Positions 19,256-30,294 of a DNA stretch of 64,000 bases are shown in pieces; position 1 is the stretch's first letter; every line of letters starts with the position of its first letter. The translations under genes and the position numbers were made by a program. The stretch spans positions 90,566 to 154,565 of the forward strand of contig JAJKHS010000100.1 of the NCBI GenBank assembly GCA_021154885.1, read 5' to 3'. This DNA comes from Thermoanaerobaculum sp. (GTDB lineage: Bacteria > Acidobacteriota > Thermoanaerobaculia > Multivoradales > UBA5704). Under the pieces are notes generated by a model, which was given only the letters and a program-made list of their open reading frames with translations, did not search any database and was not told the origin of the DNA.

Positions 19256-19288
19256 GTTATACGCTACGATCCGAATTCGGCGTATAAC
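19256..19288 (+). promoter_or_regulatory. Perfect 9-bp inverted repeat overlapping a promoter-like -10 element
   Basis: GTTATACGC (19256-19264) and its exact complement GCGTATAAC (19280-19288) flank a 15-base centre. The right arm includes TATAAC, a good -10 element placed 11 bases before the TTG at 19300. The arrangement suits an autoregulatory operator on the nucleotidyltransferase gene or a divergent control site facing the AcvB pair. Confidence 0.5.
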
Positions 19289-19299
19289 CGCCCAGAGAA

Positions 19300-20355
19300 T
19301 TGATCGTGCCCTTCCAACGCCTTCCCGAAACCGTCCAGACGCTCTATGCCGAGTTGCTGGAGCAGACGATTCAGGCCGAGGCTGAAGCGGCCCTCCTGAA
19401 AGCACCCCACGGGACGTTCGTCTCCAAAGCGATCAAGGGGGGGACCTATTGGTACCTCCAGCGCATGGAGGGGGACCGCCGGCGCCAGCACTACCTGGGG
19501 AGGGAGTCGCCCACCCTGCTCGCCTGGATGAAGGAGGTGCGGGAGGCCCACGCCCGGTCCGCAGCCGACGACGCCCAGCGGGCCAATTTATGCGGCATGC
19601 TGGCGGCCGGTGGAGCGGCCACGGAGAGCACCCAGATCGTGAAGGTGCTGTCTCTTCTCGACGAATCGGGGGTCTTCCGGATGGGGGGAGTCCTCGTCGG
19701 AACCCAGGCGTTCGTGGCATACGGCAACATGCTGGGTGTGCGTTTCGAGAAACAGTCTCTGCGCACTCAGGACGTCGACGTGGCTCAGGATAGGGCCATC
19801 GGTATCGCCCTCTCCCAGGAGGCTGGCGCGGTGGATGTAAAGGGGGCTCTGACCGGCTCGGGTCTGGGCTTTTTCCCCGTGCCTGCGCTCGATCCCAGGC
19901 GGCCGAGCACGTCTTTCAAGATTCGCGGGCGCGAGTTGCGGGTCGACTTCCTGACGCCTCTCTTCGGTCCCGAGTCTCATGAGGCGATCTTCCTGCCGGC
20001 ACTCGGAGTCTCCGCTCACCCTCTGAGGCTTCTGGACTACCTGATCGAGAGCCCGGCGCAGGCTGTGGCCGTCGGCGCCGCTGGTGTCCTGGTCAACGTC
20101 CCCGACCCGGCGCGCTTCGCCTTTCACAAGCTGTGGATCTCAGACCGTCGCCCCGTGTCCGAGCAGACCAAGGCGGCGAAGGACCTCCGCCAGGCAGGGG
20201 ACCTGCTGGACGTGCTGCTTGAAGACCGGCCCGCCGACATCCTGGCTGCCTGGGAGACCCTGACGAGCAAAGGTTCAGCGACCAAATCGGTCCATCGGGC
20301 AATGGGGCGGCTGGCTCCTGAGCTGCGCGAGCGGCTGACCTCACGCCTGCCGTAG
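19300..20355 (+). CDS. GSU2403-family nucleotidyltransferase-fold protein
   Basis: A 351-residue protein of the NTP_transf_8/GSU2403 group. The segment GVLVGTQAFVAYGNMLGVRF followed by LRTQDVDVA matches the nucleotidyltransferase core, with the D-x-D pair in QDVDVA as candidate metal ligands. An upstream helical region (residues 1-95, TYWYLQRMEGDRRRQHYLG) and a C-terminal helical region (FAFHKLWISDRRP onward) resemble accessory domains of MNT/AbiEii-type proteins. Members are poorly characterised; toxin-like or RNA-modifying roles have been suggested for related folds, but no partner antitoxin is visible here. The start is TTG 19300 or GTG 19306; neither has a ribosome site, and the -10 element lies very close. 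The 3' end overlaps the convergent bacilliredoxin gene by 15 bases. Confidence 0.8.
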   Translation: MIVPFQRLPETVQTLYAELLEQTIQAEAEAALLKAPHGTFVSKAIKGGTYWYLQRMEGDRRRQHYLGRESPTLLAWMKEVREAHARSAADDAQRANLCGMLAAGGAATESTQIVKVLSLLDESGVFRMGGVLVGTQAFVAYGNMLGVRFEKQSLRTQDVDVAQDRAIGIALSQEAGAVDVKGALTGSGLGFFPVPALDPRRPSTSFKIRGRELRVDFLTPLFGPESHEAIFLPALGVSAHPLRLLDYLIESPAQAVAVGAAGVLVNVPDPARFAFHKLWISDRRPVSEQTKAAKDLRQAGDLLDVLLEDRPADILAAWETLTSKGSATKSVHRAMGRLAPELRERLTSRLP

Positions 20356-20676
20356 CGCCTCGCGGCTGATCCCGTAGTGACTGGCCTGCCAGGCGACCCG
20401 GCCCTCGCGGAGGAGGAGGATCTGGGGCGACTCGTGTCGGATGCCGGTGCGCTCGGCCACGGCGTTCGAGACGGGGCGGGCAAGTTGGATCTCGATCACA
20501 GCACAGACGGGGCCGTCCGCCGGAGAATCGGCGGCGAAGCGCTGGAACTCGGACCAGGCATGGCTCGAGACGGGGCAGGTGAGGCTGTGCTTGAAGATCC
20601 AGACCGGCGTCTGGTTCGAGCGCGCGATCAACTCGTCGAGCGCGGGGATGCTGTCGATCCTCTGGATGTCGGCCAT
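20341..20676 (-). CDS. ytxJ: Monothiol bacilliredoxin (YtxJ/BrxC family)
   Basis: A 111-residue thioredoxin-fold protein with the family motif TCPVS (in WIFKHSLTCPVSSHAW), a single active Cys and a conserved Ser, and the cis-Pro region ESPQILLLREG. BrxC/YtxJ proteins reduce S-bacillithiolated proteins or relay electrons in bacillithiol metabolism, so the organism may make bacillithiol; none of its biosynthesis genes are in this window. The ATG at 20676 follows a GGAGGAAGGA region, slightly far upstream. It is convergent and overlapping with the nucleotidyltransferase gene. A long open minus frame extending upstream of this start is an artefact of the opposite-strand gene. Confidence 0.85.
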   Translation of the reverse strand: MADIQRIDSIPALDELIARSNQTPVWIFKHSLTCPVSSHAWSEFQRFAADSPADGPVCAVIEIQLARPVSNAVAERTGIRHESPQILLLREGRVAWQASHYGISREALRQA

Positions 20677-20760
20677 CGCAGCGTAGTCCTTCCTCCACAG
20701 AGATGGCGCGATTGTAACAGGAGACGCCCGAGCCGCCCCGGATCGGCATAGGATTCGCCC

Positions 20761-23256
20761 ATGCTCCGACCACTCGCCGTCCTCTTTCTTTCCCTCTGGC
20801 TCGCTCCGGCCGCTTGGCCGCTCAAAGGCCCGCCCCCTCCGTCTCGCCGACAGGTGTCTGGCCGGGAAGGGGATGCCGTCCTGCTGCCCAACGGCTGGCG
20901 GATCGCTCCCGCCGGCCGCCACATCACGGTGGGGGACCTTCCCCTGGCCATGGTCGAGTCGCCCGACGGCGGGACCCTGGTGGTGACCAACAACGGCTAT
21001 ACGAAACCCAGCCTCACCGTAGTGGACCTCCGGCGCCTCACCGTGCCGGCCACGGTGCCGGTGGACGATGCCTGGCTCGGCCTCGTCTGGCACCCGGACG
21101 GCCACCGGCTCTACGCTTCGGGCGGCGCCGCCAGCACCGTGCAGGAACTGCGGGTGGGTGAGAAGGGACTGGAGAAGGGCGCCGTGCTCACCCTGAAGAA
21201 GCCCAGCCAGACGAGCTTCGTGGGCGGCCTGGCGGTGAGCCCGGACGGCTCCCGGCTCTACGCCGTGCACGTCCTGGGGCAAACCCTCTCGGCGGTGGAC
21301 CTGGGCAGCGGCCAGGTCGCCCAGACCGTCGAGCTCCCGGCAGAGGCCTATACGACGCTGGCGGCGCCGGACGGCAAGACCCTTTTTGTCTCGCTGTGGG
21401 GAGGGGCGAAGGTCCTCCTCTTCGACGCCGCGACGCTCGCGCCCCGGGGGGAGGTGGCGGTGGGGGAGCACCCCAATGCCATGACCCTCTCGAAGGATGG
21501 CGCCAGGCTCTTCGTGGCCTGCGCCAATACCAATGAGGTCTGGGTGGTGGACCTCGCGGCGCGGGCGGCGCGCGAGCGGATTTCCATCGCCCTCGAACCG
21601 GCCGCGCCGCCGGGCAGCACTCCCAACAGCCTCGGTCTCTCGCCGGACGGCGCCACCCTGCTGGTAGCCAACGCCGACAACAACACCGTGGCCGTGGTGG
21701 ACGTCTCCCGCCCCGGGGACAGCCGGGTGCGCGGCTTCATCCCCACCGGCTGGTATCCCACGGCGGCTCAGTTCAGCCGTGACGGCAAGCGGATCTTCAT
21801 CCTGAGTGGCAAGGGGCTGACCTCGGCGGCCAACCCGCGCGGCAATCAGCCCGGAGCGGCCGGCGCCCCGGGCCAATACATCGCCGAGCTGCTCGCCGGC
21901 TCCCTCTCCGTGCTGCCGGTGCCGGACGAGAAGACCCTGGCCGGCTACACGCAGACCGTCTACCGCCTCACCCCGGACACGGCCGCCGGCCGGCTGGTTC
22001 CCAGAGGCGTTCCCGCGGGATCGCCGATCCCCGCGCGGGTGGGTGGCCAGTCTCCGATCAAGCACGTCTTCTACGTCATCCGGGAGAACCGGACCTACGA
22101 CCAGATCCTCGGCGACCTGCCCCAGGGCAACGGCGATCCCGACCTCTGCCTCTTCGGCGAGGACGTGACGCCCAACGCCCACGCTCTGGCCCGCGAGTTC
22201 GTCCTGTTCGACAACTTCTACGTCAACGCCGAGGTCAGCTACGACGGCCACGCCTTCTCGACGGGCGCCTACGCCACGGACGTGGTGGAGAAGATCTGGC
22301 CGATGAATTATGCCAAACGCGGCGGCGACTACCTGAGCGAAGGGGCCGGCCCGCAGCGAAACCCCTACGGCAACGTCGCGGCGCCGGCGAATGGCTATCT
22401 GTGGGACGCCTGCAACCGCGCGGGTTTGAGCGTCCGCAGCTACGGCGAGTTCGTCAACTGGGACGAAACGGCCGGCGGCAAGGTCCGCCCTTCGGTGCCG
22501 GGTCTCAAAGGGAAGGTGGACGAGGACTTCCCGCCGTACGATCTCGGTATCCTGGACAGCCGGCGGGTGGAGATCTGGCTCGAGGAATTCCGCCGCTTCG
22601 AAGCAAAAGGGGACCTGCCGCGGCTGTCCATCCTCCGCCTCCCCAGAGATCACACGCAGGGGACGCGGGTCAACTCCCCGACGCCGCGCGCCATGATCGC
22701 CGAGAACGATCAGGCCCTGGGGCGCTTCGTCGAGGCCGTCTCCCACAGCCGGTTCTGGAAGGAGTCGGCCATCTTCGTGGTCGAGGACGATGCCCAGAAC
22801 GGCCCGGATCACGTCGACGCCCACCGCTCGGTGGTCTTGATGATCAGCCCGTACTCCCGGCGTGGAGCCGTGGACAGCACGCTCTACACCACGGCCGGGG
22901 TGCTGCGGACGATGGAGCTGATCCTCGGCCTGCCGCCCCTGAGCCAGTACGACGCCGCGGCCACCCCCATGTACCGCGCTTTCCGGTCGAAGCCGGAGCT
23001 CGCGCCCTTCGACCACCGGGAGCCACGCATCCCCCTCGACGAAAAGAACGCCAGGACCGCCTGGGGGGCCGAGGCCTCGGCGGCCATGGACCTGGACACC
23101 GAGGCGGACCTCGCCCCCGAGCTGGCGCTCAACGAGGTCCTCTGGAAGTCGGTCCGCGGGCCAGCCTCGCCCATGCCGCCGCCCGTCCACGCCGCGTTCG
23201 TGCGGCCGGTGAGGGGGCCAGGGGGAGAGGAGGAGGGGGATAATGACGACGATTGA
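20761..23256 (+). CDS. YncE-type beta-propeller fused to an alkaline-phosphatase-superfamily phosphoesterase
   Basis: An 831-residue exported protein. A signal peptide (MLRPLAVLFLSLWLAPAAWP) is followed by a seven-bladed YVTN/lactonase-like propeller at about 60-420 (SPDGGTLVVTNNG, SPDGSRLYAVHVLGQ, SPDGATLLVANADNNTVAVV). A phosphoesterase domain at about 430-770 has FYVIRENRTYDQILGD as the metal-binding start, DNFYVNAEVSYDGHAF, and DDAQNGPDHVDAHRS with late metal ligands. Such bifunctional proteins are common in soil bacteria and their substrates are unknown. The C-terminus is acidic and runs into a region of inverted repeats. Confidence 0.9.
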   Translation: MLRPLAVLFLSLWLAPAAWPLKGPPPPSRRQVSGREGDAVLLPNGWRIAPAGRHITVGDLPLAMVESPDGGTLVVTNNGYTKPSLTVVDLRRLTVPATVPVDDAWLGLVWHPDGHRLYASGGAASTVQELRVGEKGLEKGAVLTLKKPSQTSFVGGLAVSPDGSRLYAVHVLGQTLSAVDLGSGQVAQTVELPAEAYTTLAAPDGKTLFVSLWGGAKVLLFDAATLAPRGEVAVGEHPNAMTLSKDGARLFVACANTNEVWVVDLAARAARERISIALEPAAPPGSTPNSLGLSPDGATLLVANADNNTVAVVDVSRPGDSRVRGFIPTGWYPTAAQFSRDGKRIFILSGKGLTSAANPRGNQPGAAGAPGQYIAELLAGSLSVLPVPDEKTLAGYTQTVYRLTPDTAAGRLVPRGVPAGSPIPARVGGQSPIKHVFYVIRENRTYDQILGDLPQGNGDPDLCLFGEDVTPNAHALAREFVLFDNFYVNAEVSYDGHAFSTGAYATDVVEKIWPMNYAKRGGDYLSEGAGPQRNPYGNVAAPANGYLWDACNRAGLSVRSYGEFVNWDETAGGKVRPSVPGLKGKVDEDFPPYDLGILDSRRVEIWLEEFRRFEAKGDLPRLSILRLPRDHTQGTRVNSPTPRAMIAENDQALGRFVEAVSHSRFWKESAIFVVEDDAQNGPDHVDAHRSVVLMISPYSRRGAVDSTLYTTAGVLRTMELILGLPPLSQYDAAATPMYRAFRSKPELAPFDHREPRIPLDEKNARTAWGAEASAAMDLDTEADLAPELALNEVLWKSVRGPASPMPPPVHAAFVRPVRGPGGEEEGDNDDD

Positions 23257-23291
23257 GGCGCCGCCCGCCCAAAGCCCTCACCCCTGTCCCC

Positions 23292-23388
23292 TCTCCCACC
23301 GCCCTCCCCCCGACCGGGAGAGGGGGACCCGGTTGGAGCGATCTTGCCTTCTCCCTCTTCTCCCGGTCGGGGGGAGGGCGGTGGGAGA
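23292..23388. repeat. Perfect 30-bp inverted repeat, 37-base loop
   Basis: Arms 23292-23321 and 23359-23388 are exact complements (left arm begins TCTCCCACCGCCC). Weaker complementarity extends outward to about 23272 and 23412. It lies between the phosphoesterase and ppdK genes and resembles the REP-like hairpins found between genes in many GC-rich genomes. It may end transcription; there is no T-run. Confidence 0.85.
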
Positions 23389-23521
23389 AGTGGGCCGGGG
23401 TGATGAGGGTCTTGGGAGTGAGGGGGAAGGCTGATGAGGCCCTGGGGGCTGGCAACGTCCTGCCGATTGAGGTAGCGTCGCCCACCGAAGAGCGAGTCCA
23501 TGCAGCATTGGAGGAAACGAC

Positions 23522-26323
<2,802 letters not shown>

Positions 26324-26349
26324 AGTCGATTCTCCCGCAGTCCTCACGC

Positions 26350-26378
26350 GCCCCGGGCCTCCCGGGGCCTTTCTCTTT
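26350..26378 (+). terminator. Intrinsic terminator after ppdK
   Basis: An 8-bp GC stem (GCCCCGGG/CCCGGGGC) with a CCT loop is followed by CTTTCTCTTT, 26 bases after the ppdK stop. Confidence 0.8.
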
Positions 26379-26422
26379 CCGGCCCGGTCCTTGCAGACTT
26401 TTTTCACGGCAAGGAGGTCGCC

Positions 26423-26767
26423 ATGGACGACTCGGAACGCACCTACGGATATAGCGAAGACATCTACCACGGCAGCCGGCACGGACGGGACGCCGAGAAG
26501 AGCTACGAGTACGGGCCGGAAAGCGGTGGCACCGGCGAGGTCGAAGGCAGCGAGCTGAGCCCCGAGGAGGAGGCGATCCACATCGATGGCCCGCGCGACG
26601 AGGAGCCGGTCCCGTCGGCCGAGGCGGGAGAGTACGACTACGGGCGGGAGGGGGGAACCGGAAGCGCCGCGGTAGATTCCTTTACCTGGGATCTGGAGCC
26701 GGAGGAGGCCCACGCCGGGACGGCGAAGGGTGAGGAGAGAGGCAGGCCGGAGCCCGGGAAGCCCTAG
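26423..26767 (+). CDS. Small acidic hydrophilic protein, unknown function
   Basis: A 114-residue protein very rich in Glu, Gly, Asp, Ser and Tyr with almost no hydrophobic core, so probably disordered. A strong ribosome site (AAGGAGG, 7 bases before the ATG) and its own space after the ppdK terminator support expression. Short repeated motifs such as SYEYG, EYDYG and TYGYS occur. I recognise no family; stress-related hydrophilin-like behaviour is only a guess from composition. Confidence 0.65.
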   Translation: MDDSERTYGYSEDIYHGSRHGRDAEKSYEYGPESGGTGEVEGSELSPEEEAIHIDGPRDEEPVPSAEAGEYDYGREGGTGSAAVDSFTWDLEPEEAHAGTAKGEERGRPEPGKP

Positions 26768-26782
26768 ATAGGCTCTGGAAAG

Positions 26783-26896
26783 CAAGGACTTCAAGGACAC
26801 CAAGGACTCCAAGGACTCCAAGGACACACCGCCGGACAGACCACTCAGACAGGGTTTTCCGTCCCTGGTGTCCTTGAAGTCCTTGAGGTCCTTTTT
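26783..26896. repeat. Dispersed CARGGACNN inverted-repeat element, copy 1
   Basis: The left side is five tandem 9-bp units of form CAAGGACNN; the right side is three units in inverted orientation. CAAGGACTTCAAGGACACCA (26783-26802) is exactly complementary to 26866-26885. A central region of about 50 bp carries a partly conserved core. Two further copies occur at 46778 and 59820. It lies between the acidic-protein gene and mutL. Confidence 0.85.
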
Positions 26897-27012
26897 GGCT
26901 TGTCGCCCGCCCCAGCCAAGCCGCCGCGGCCATAACACAGAGCATCCTGAGTGTAGACTCCCTGCGAGCTGCGGCCGGCTCGACGCGACTTGTTCCCAGC
27001 TCAGGATACTCC

Positions 27013-28836
27013 ATGTCCCGCATCCACCTCCTCCCCGACCACCTGGTGAGCCAGATCGCCGCCGGCGAGGTGGTGGAGCGCCCGGCTTCGGTGGTCAAGG
27101 AGCTGGTGGAGAACTCTCTCGACGCCGGGGCGCAGCTCGTGGAGATCCAGCTCGACGCGGGCGGCAAGGCGCGGATCGAGGTGGCGGACGACGGGGTGGG
27201 CATGGGACGGGACGACGCCCTCTCGGCCTTCGACCGCCATGCCACCAGCAAGATCGCCAGCTTCGAGGATCTGGAGCGGGTCGCCACCCTGGGTTTCCGC
27301 GGCGAGGCCCTGGCCACCATCGCCGCCGTCTCCAGGGTGGAGCTGACCACCGCCGAGCAGCCGGGCGAGGGGCAACGGGTGGCCATCGAGGGCGGACGGG
27401 TGCGGGTGGCCGAGCCGTTCGCGCGTCCCCGGGGCACGACGATCGAGATCCGGTCGCTCTTCTTCAACGTCCCCGCCCGGCGGAAGTTCCTCAAGGCGCC
27501 GCAGACCGAGCTGCGCCGCTGCCTGGAGGTCGTTCAGGGGTACGCTCTGGCGCGGCCGGACGTCCGTTTCCAGGTCTCCCACGAGGGCCGCGAGCTGCTG
27601 GACGCCCTGCCGGCTCCGGGTACGGCGGCCGGCTCGCGGGAGAGGATCGGACAGATCTTCGGTGCCGCCTTCGCGGCGCAGCTCGTGGAGATTCCTGAGA
27701 GTGAAGCGAGGGGCGAGGAGGCCATCCGAGGGTTCGTGGGCACCCCCGAGACGGCCCGGGGACGCCGCTACTTCGTCTACGTCAACGGGCGGCTCGTCCG
27801 CGACCGGGCGGTGATGGCCAACTTCTATCGTGCGGTCCGCGACGAGTGGAAGGCCGAGGATTTTCCAGCCCTCTTCCTCTTCTTGGAGGTGCCGCCGGAG
27901 GAGGTGGACGTCAACGTCCATCCGCAGAAATCCGAGGTCCGTTTCCGCGATCCCAGCCTGCTCGACCGGATCTACGACGCCCTTCGCCGCGCCCTGGAGC
28001 GAGCCCGCGGCGAGGAGGCCGCTCCTCTCCGGCCGCCCGCGGCGGAGCCCTATGTCCAGTTCGCCTGGCAGGGATTGGGAGAGAACCGGCCTCCTGGGGC
28101 CTTGGATTCCCGCGCCGAGCCTGGATCGACCGGGGCCGCCTCGCCGCCTCCTGCTCTCGTGGAGCTGCCCGTGACGCCCACGCGGCTCGCGACCCCATCC
28201 TACGCGCCCATCGAGCGTCCGATCGTCCCCCTCTCCGGCCGGCGAGGGGAGGCGCGTCCGTTCCGTCTCCTCGGTCAGTACAAGGGGACGCTGATCCTTC
28301 TCGAAGGGCCGGACGGCCTGTACCTCATCGATCAGCACGTGGCCCACGAGCGTATCCTCTACGAACGGTTGCGCCGGTCCCTGGCGGCCGAGCGGGCGCC
28401 CGTGCAGCACCTGCTGACGCCCATCCTCCTCGACCTGGCTCCGGCCGAGCGCCTCCGCCTGCTGGAGCTCATCCCGGGCCTCGAAGAGCATGGCTTCGGC
28501 GTTACCGGCCTCTCCGGCAACACGCTGGCTCTGACCTCGGTGCCCGGCGTGCTCTCCGCTGACGCTGCCGAAGCCCTCCTGCGCGGTCTGGCTGCAGACT
28601 CAGGCGATGGCGCCGGCGGCCCGGCCGATCTCTCGCGGCGCATCCTGGAATCCCTCGCCGCCAGTATGGCCTGCAAGGCGGCGATCAAGATGCACCACCC
28701 CCTCTCGGCGCCGGAGATGGAGGCCCTCATGGCCGAGCTCTTCGCCGCCGAGCAGCCCTACGCCTGCCCCCACGGGAGGCCGATCGTGCTGCAGATGACG
28801 GATTCGGATCTGGAGCGGCGGTTCTGGCGAAGGTAG
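27013..28836 (+). CDS. mutL: DNA mismatch repair protein MutL
   Basis: A 607-residue mismatch-repair ATPase. The N-terminal GHKL ATPase has IAAGEVVERPASVVKELVEN, DDGVGM, HATSKI and the GFRGEAL lid. A Pro/Ala-rich linker at about 340-410 joins the C-terminal dimerisation and endonuclease domain. That domain carries LIDQHVAHERILYE, the DQHA-X2-E-X4-E metal motif with Ala replaced by Val but the acidic and His ligands kept, and a late ACPHGRP motif. It is therefore likely a nicking MutL, as in bacteria lacking MutH. AGGA lies 7 bases before the ATG. No mutS is in the window. Confidence 0.97.
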   Translation: MSRIHLLPDHLVSQIAAGEVVERPASVVKELVENSLDAGAQLVEIQLDAGGKARIEVADDGVGMGRDDALSAFDRHATSKIASFEDLERVATLGFRGEALATIAAVSRVELTTAEQPGEGQRVAIEGGRVRVAEPFARPRGTTIEIRSLFFNVPARRKFLKAPQTELRRCLEVVQGYALARPDVRFQVSHEGRELLDALPAPGTAAGSRERIGQIFGAAFAAQLVEIPESEARGEEAIRGFVGTPETARGRRYFVYVNGRLVRDRAVMANFYRAVRDEWKAEDFPALFLFLEVPPEEVDVNVHPQKSEVRFRDPSLLDRIYDALRRALERARGEEAAPLRPPAAEPYVQFAWQGLGENRPPGALDSRAEPGSTGAASPPPALVELPVTPTRLATPSYAPIERPIVPLSGRRGEARPFRLLGQYKGTLILLEGPDGLYLIDQHVAHERILYERLRRSLAAERAPVQHLLTPILLDLAPAERLRLLELIPGLEEHGFGVTGLSGNTLALTSVPGVLSADAAEALLRGLAADSGDGAGGPADLSRRILESLAASMACKAAIKMHHPLSAPEMEALMAELFAAEQPYACPHGRPIVLQMTDSDLERRFWRR

Positions 28837-28844
28837 GCTCGGCC

Positions 28845-28871
28845 CTCCTCTCCCTAACCAAGGGAGAGGAG
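28845..28871. terminator. Hairpin between convergent genes
   Basis: A perfect 11-bp stem (CTCCTCTCCCT pairing with AGGGAGAGGAG) with an AACCA loop sits 8 bases after the mutL stop and 19 bases before the end of the convergent gene. It lacks a T-run; it probably limits read-through in both directions. Confidence 0.55.
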
Positions 28872-28890
28872 TGAGGAGCAAGGTAAATCA

Positions 28891-29376
28891 TCAGCAGGCA
28901 GGGAAGACGCTCGAGATGAAGGCGTCGATGGCGGCCTGGACCTTGCCGTAGTCCCCTGTCGTCGCCATATAGCTGAAGGTGTTCGAGGGGGTCTGGCCGG
29001 CACCATTGTGCGGCTTGAAGAAGGTGACGATCTTGAGCTGGATGTCGGGAACGGGCTTGGTCGAGCTGGGCAGGCTCAGGGCGTTTGCAGCGAGGAGGGC
29101 ATTCTGCAGGGCCTTGACTTTCGCGGCGGGAGCCGTGACGCGAGAGATCTTGTCAGAGCCTCCGCGGGAGCACGATAGTACGGACATGCCGTCGGTATAC
29201 ACGATCAAGGCCGTCGAAGCGTTGATGTTCCCGCCGCTGGCCTGGTAGACCACGACGGTTTGTACAGGGGAGCTTACAGGGGCGCTCTGCTTCTGCTTCT
29301 CCTGGGCAGAGCAGAGCGCGGGCATGGCGAAGGTGACGAGGAGGAGGCCGGCGAGTAGAGCCGAATTTGTCTTCAT
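28891..29376 (-). CDS. Small secreted protein of unknown function
   Basis: A 161-residue exported protein. The ATG at 29376 has AGGAG about 8 bases upstream and yields a signal peptide (LLAGLLLVTFAMPALCSAQ); the longer upstream frame is rich in Arg and not credible. The mature part is a single compact domain (QTVVVYQASGGNINASTALI, VPDIQLKIVTFFKPHNGA, TFSYMATTGDYGKVQAAIDA) with three Cys, one at the very C-terminus (FPAC). I recognise no family. It is divergent from rnc. Confidence 0.7.
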   Translation of the reverse strand: MKTNSALLAGLLLVTFAMPALCSAQEKQKQSAPVSSPVQTVVVYQASGGNINASTALIVYTDGMSVLSCSRGGSDKISRVTAPAAKVKALQNALLAANALSLPSSTKPVPDIQLKIVTFFKPHNGAGQTPSNTFSYMATTGDYGKVQAAIDAFISSVFPAC

Positions 29377-29581
29377 TTCTATTCTCCTTTCCTTGCGCTT
29401 GGGGCGCATGACTGCTGGTTGAACCGACTGAAAATCGCTCAGAGAGCAAAGCCGGTACCAGCACTTTGAACACTTATGAAGGAAAGGGAGAAAACGTTTC
29501 TGCGGTGACCCCGATCGCCGGGCGCGACGAAGATACGGTCGGGGGAGCGTCTCGCGTTCTCCTGCTGCTACCATTCGCGCC

Positions 29582-30277
29582 ATGATTTTCGGCCGCCGCC
29601 CCTCCACCCCCCTCGAAGAGCGCCTCGGGTATCGCTTCAAGCGGCTCGACCTCCTGAGCCTCGCCCTGACGCACCGCTCGTGGGCCAACGAGCAGGGGGT
29701 GCCGGAGAACTATGAGCGGCTGGAGTTCCTGGGCGACTCCGTCCTCGGGCTGATCAGCGCCGAGTGGCTCTACGTCCGCCATCCGGAATTGCCGGAGGGG
29801 GAGCTCTCGAAGCTCAAGGCGCAGCTCGTCAGCCGCCCGGCCCTGGCCCGGCACGCCGAGGAGATGGGGCTGGGTCCGGAGCTCAAGATCGGCGTCGGGG
29901 AGGACCGCTCGGGCGGACGCACCAAGGCGTCGCTCCTCGCCGACTCGATGGAGGCGGTGTTCGGGGCCCTCTTCCTCGACGGCGGCCTGGAGGCGGCCCG
30001 CAAAGTCGTCGAGCCCATGCTGGAGGAGGCTTTGGAGGAGCGGGCCAGCCAGCCGGTGACCGATCCCAAGACCCAGCTCCAGGAGGTCTCCCAGGCTCTG
30101 GGCTGGGATCTGCCCGAGTACCGGCTCACCGCCTCCACCGGACCGGACCACAACAAGGTCTTCGTGGTGGAGTGCTGGCTGGCGGGCGAGCTGGGGGGCA
30201 CCGGCGAGGGGCCGAGCAAGAAGGTGGCGGAGCAGCGGGCGGCCGCCGACGCCCTGGCGAGGCTGCCGGAGAAGTAG
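29582..30277 (+). CDS. rnc: Ribonuclease III
   Basis: A 231-residue dsRNA endonuclease. The signature [15 protein letters not shown] contains the catalytic acidic residues, and [15 protein letters not shown] supplies the second acidic cluster. A C-terminal dsRNA-binding domain covers about 158-228 ([14 protein letters not shown] to [16 protein letters not shown]). It processes rRNA precursors and structured mRNAs. The asnS start follows the stop by 17 bases, indicating one transcript. Confidence 0.97.
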   Translation: MIFGRRPSTPLEERLGYRFKRLDLLSLALTHRSWANEQGVPENYERLEFLGDSVLGLISAEWLYVRHPELPEGELSKLKAQLVSRPALARHAEEMGLGPELKIGVGEDRSGGRTKASLLADSMEAVFGALFLDGGLEAARKVVEPMLEEALEERASQPVTDPKTQLQEVSQALGWDLPEYRLTASTGPDHNKVFVVECWLAGELGGTGEGPSKKVAEQRAAADALARLPEK

Positions 30278-30294
30278 AGTACAATCCCGCCCCC

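Noticed and set aside
20677..23190. Long minus frame in line with the bacilliredoxin gene
   Set aside because: Only residues after the ATG at 20676 resemble a protein family; the upstream part is antisense to the phosphoesterase.
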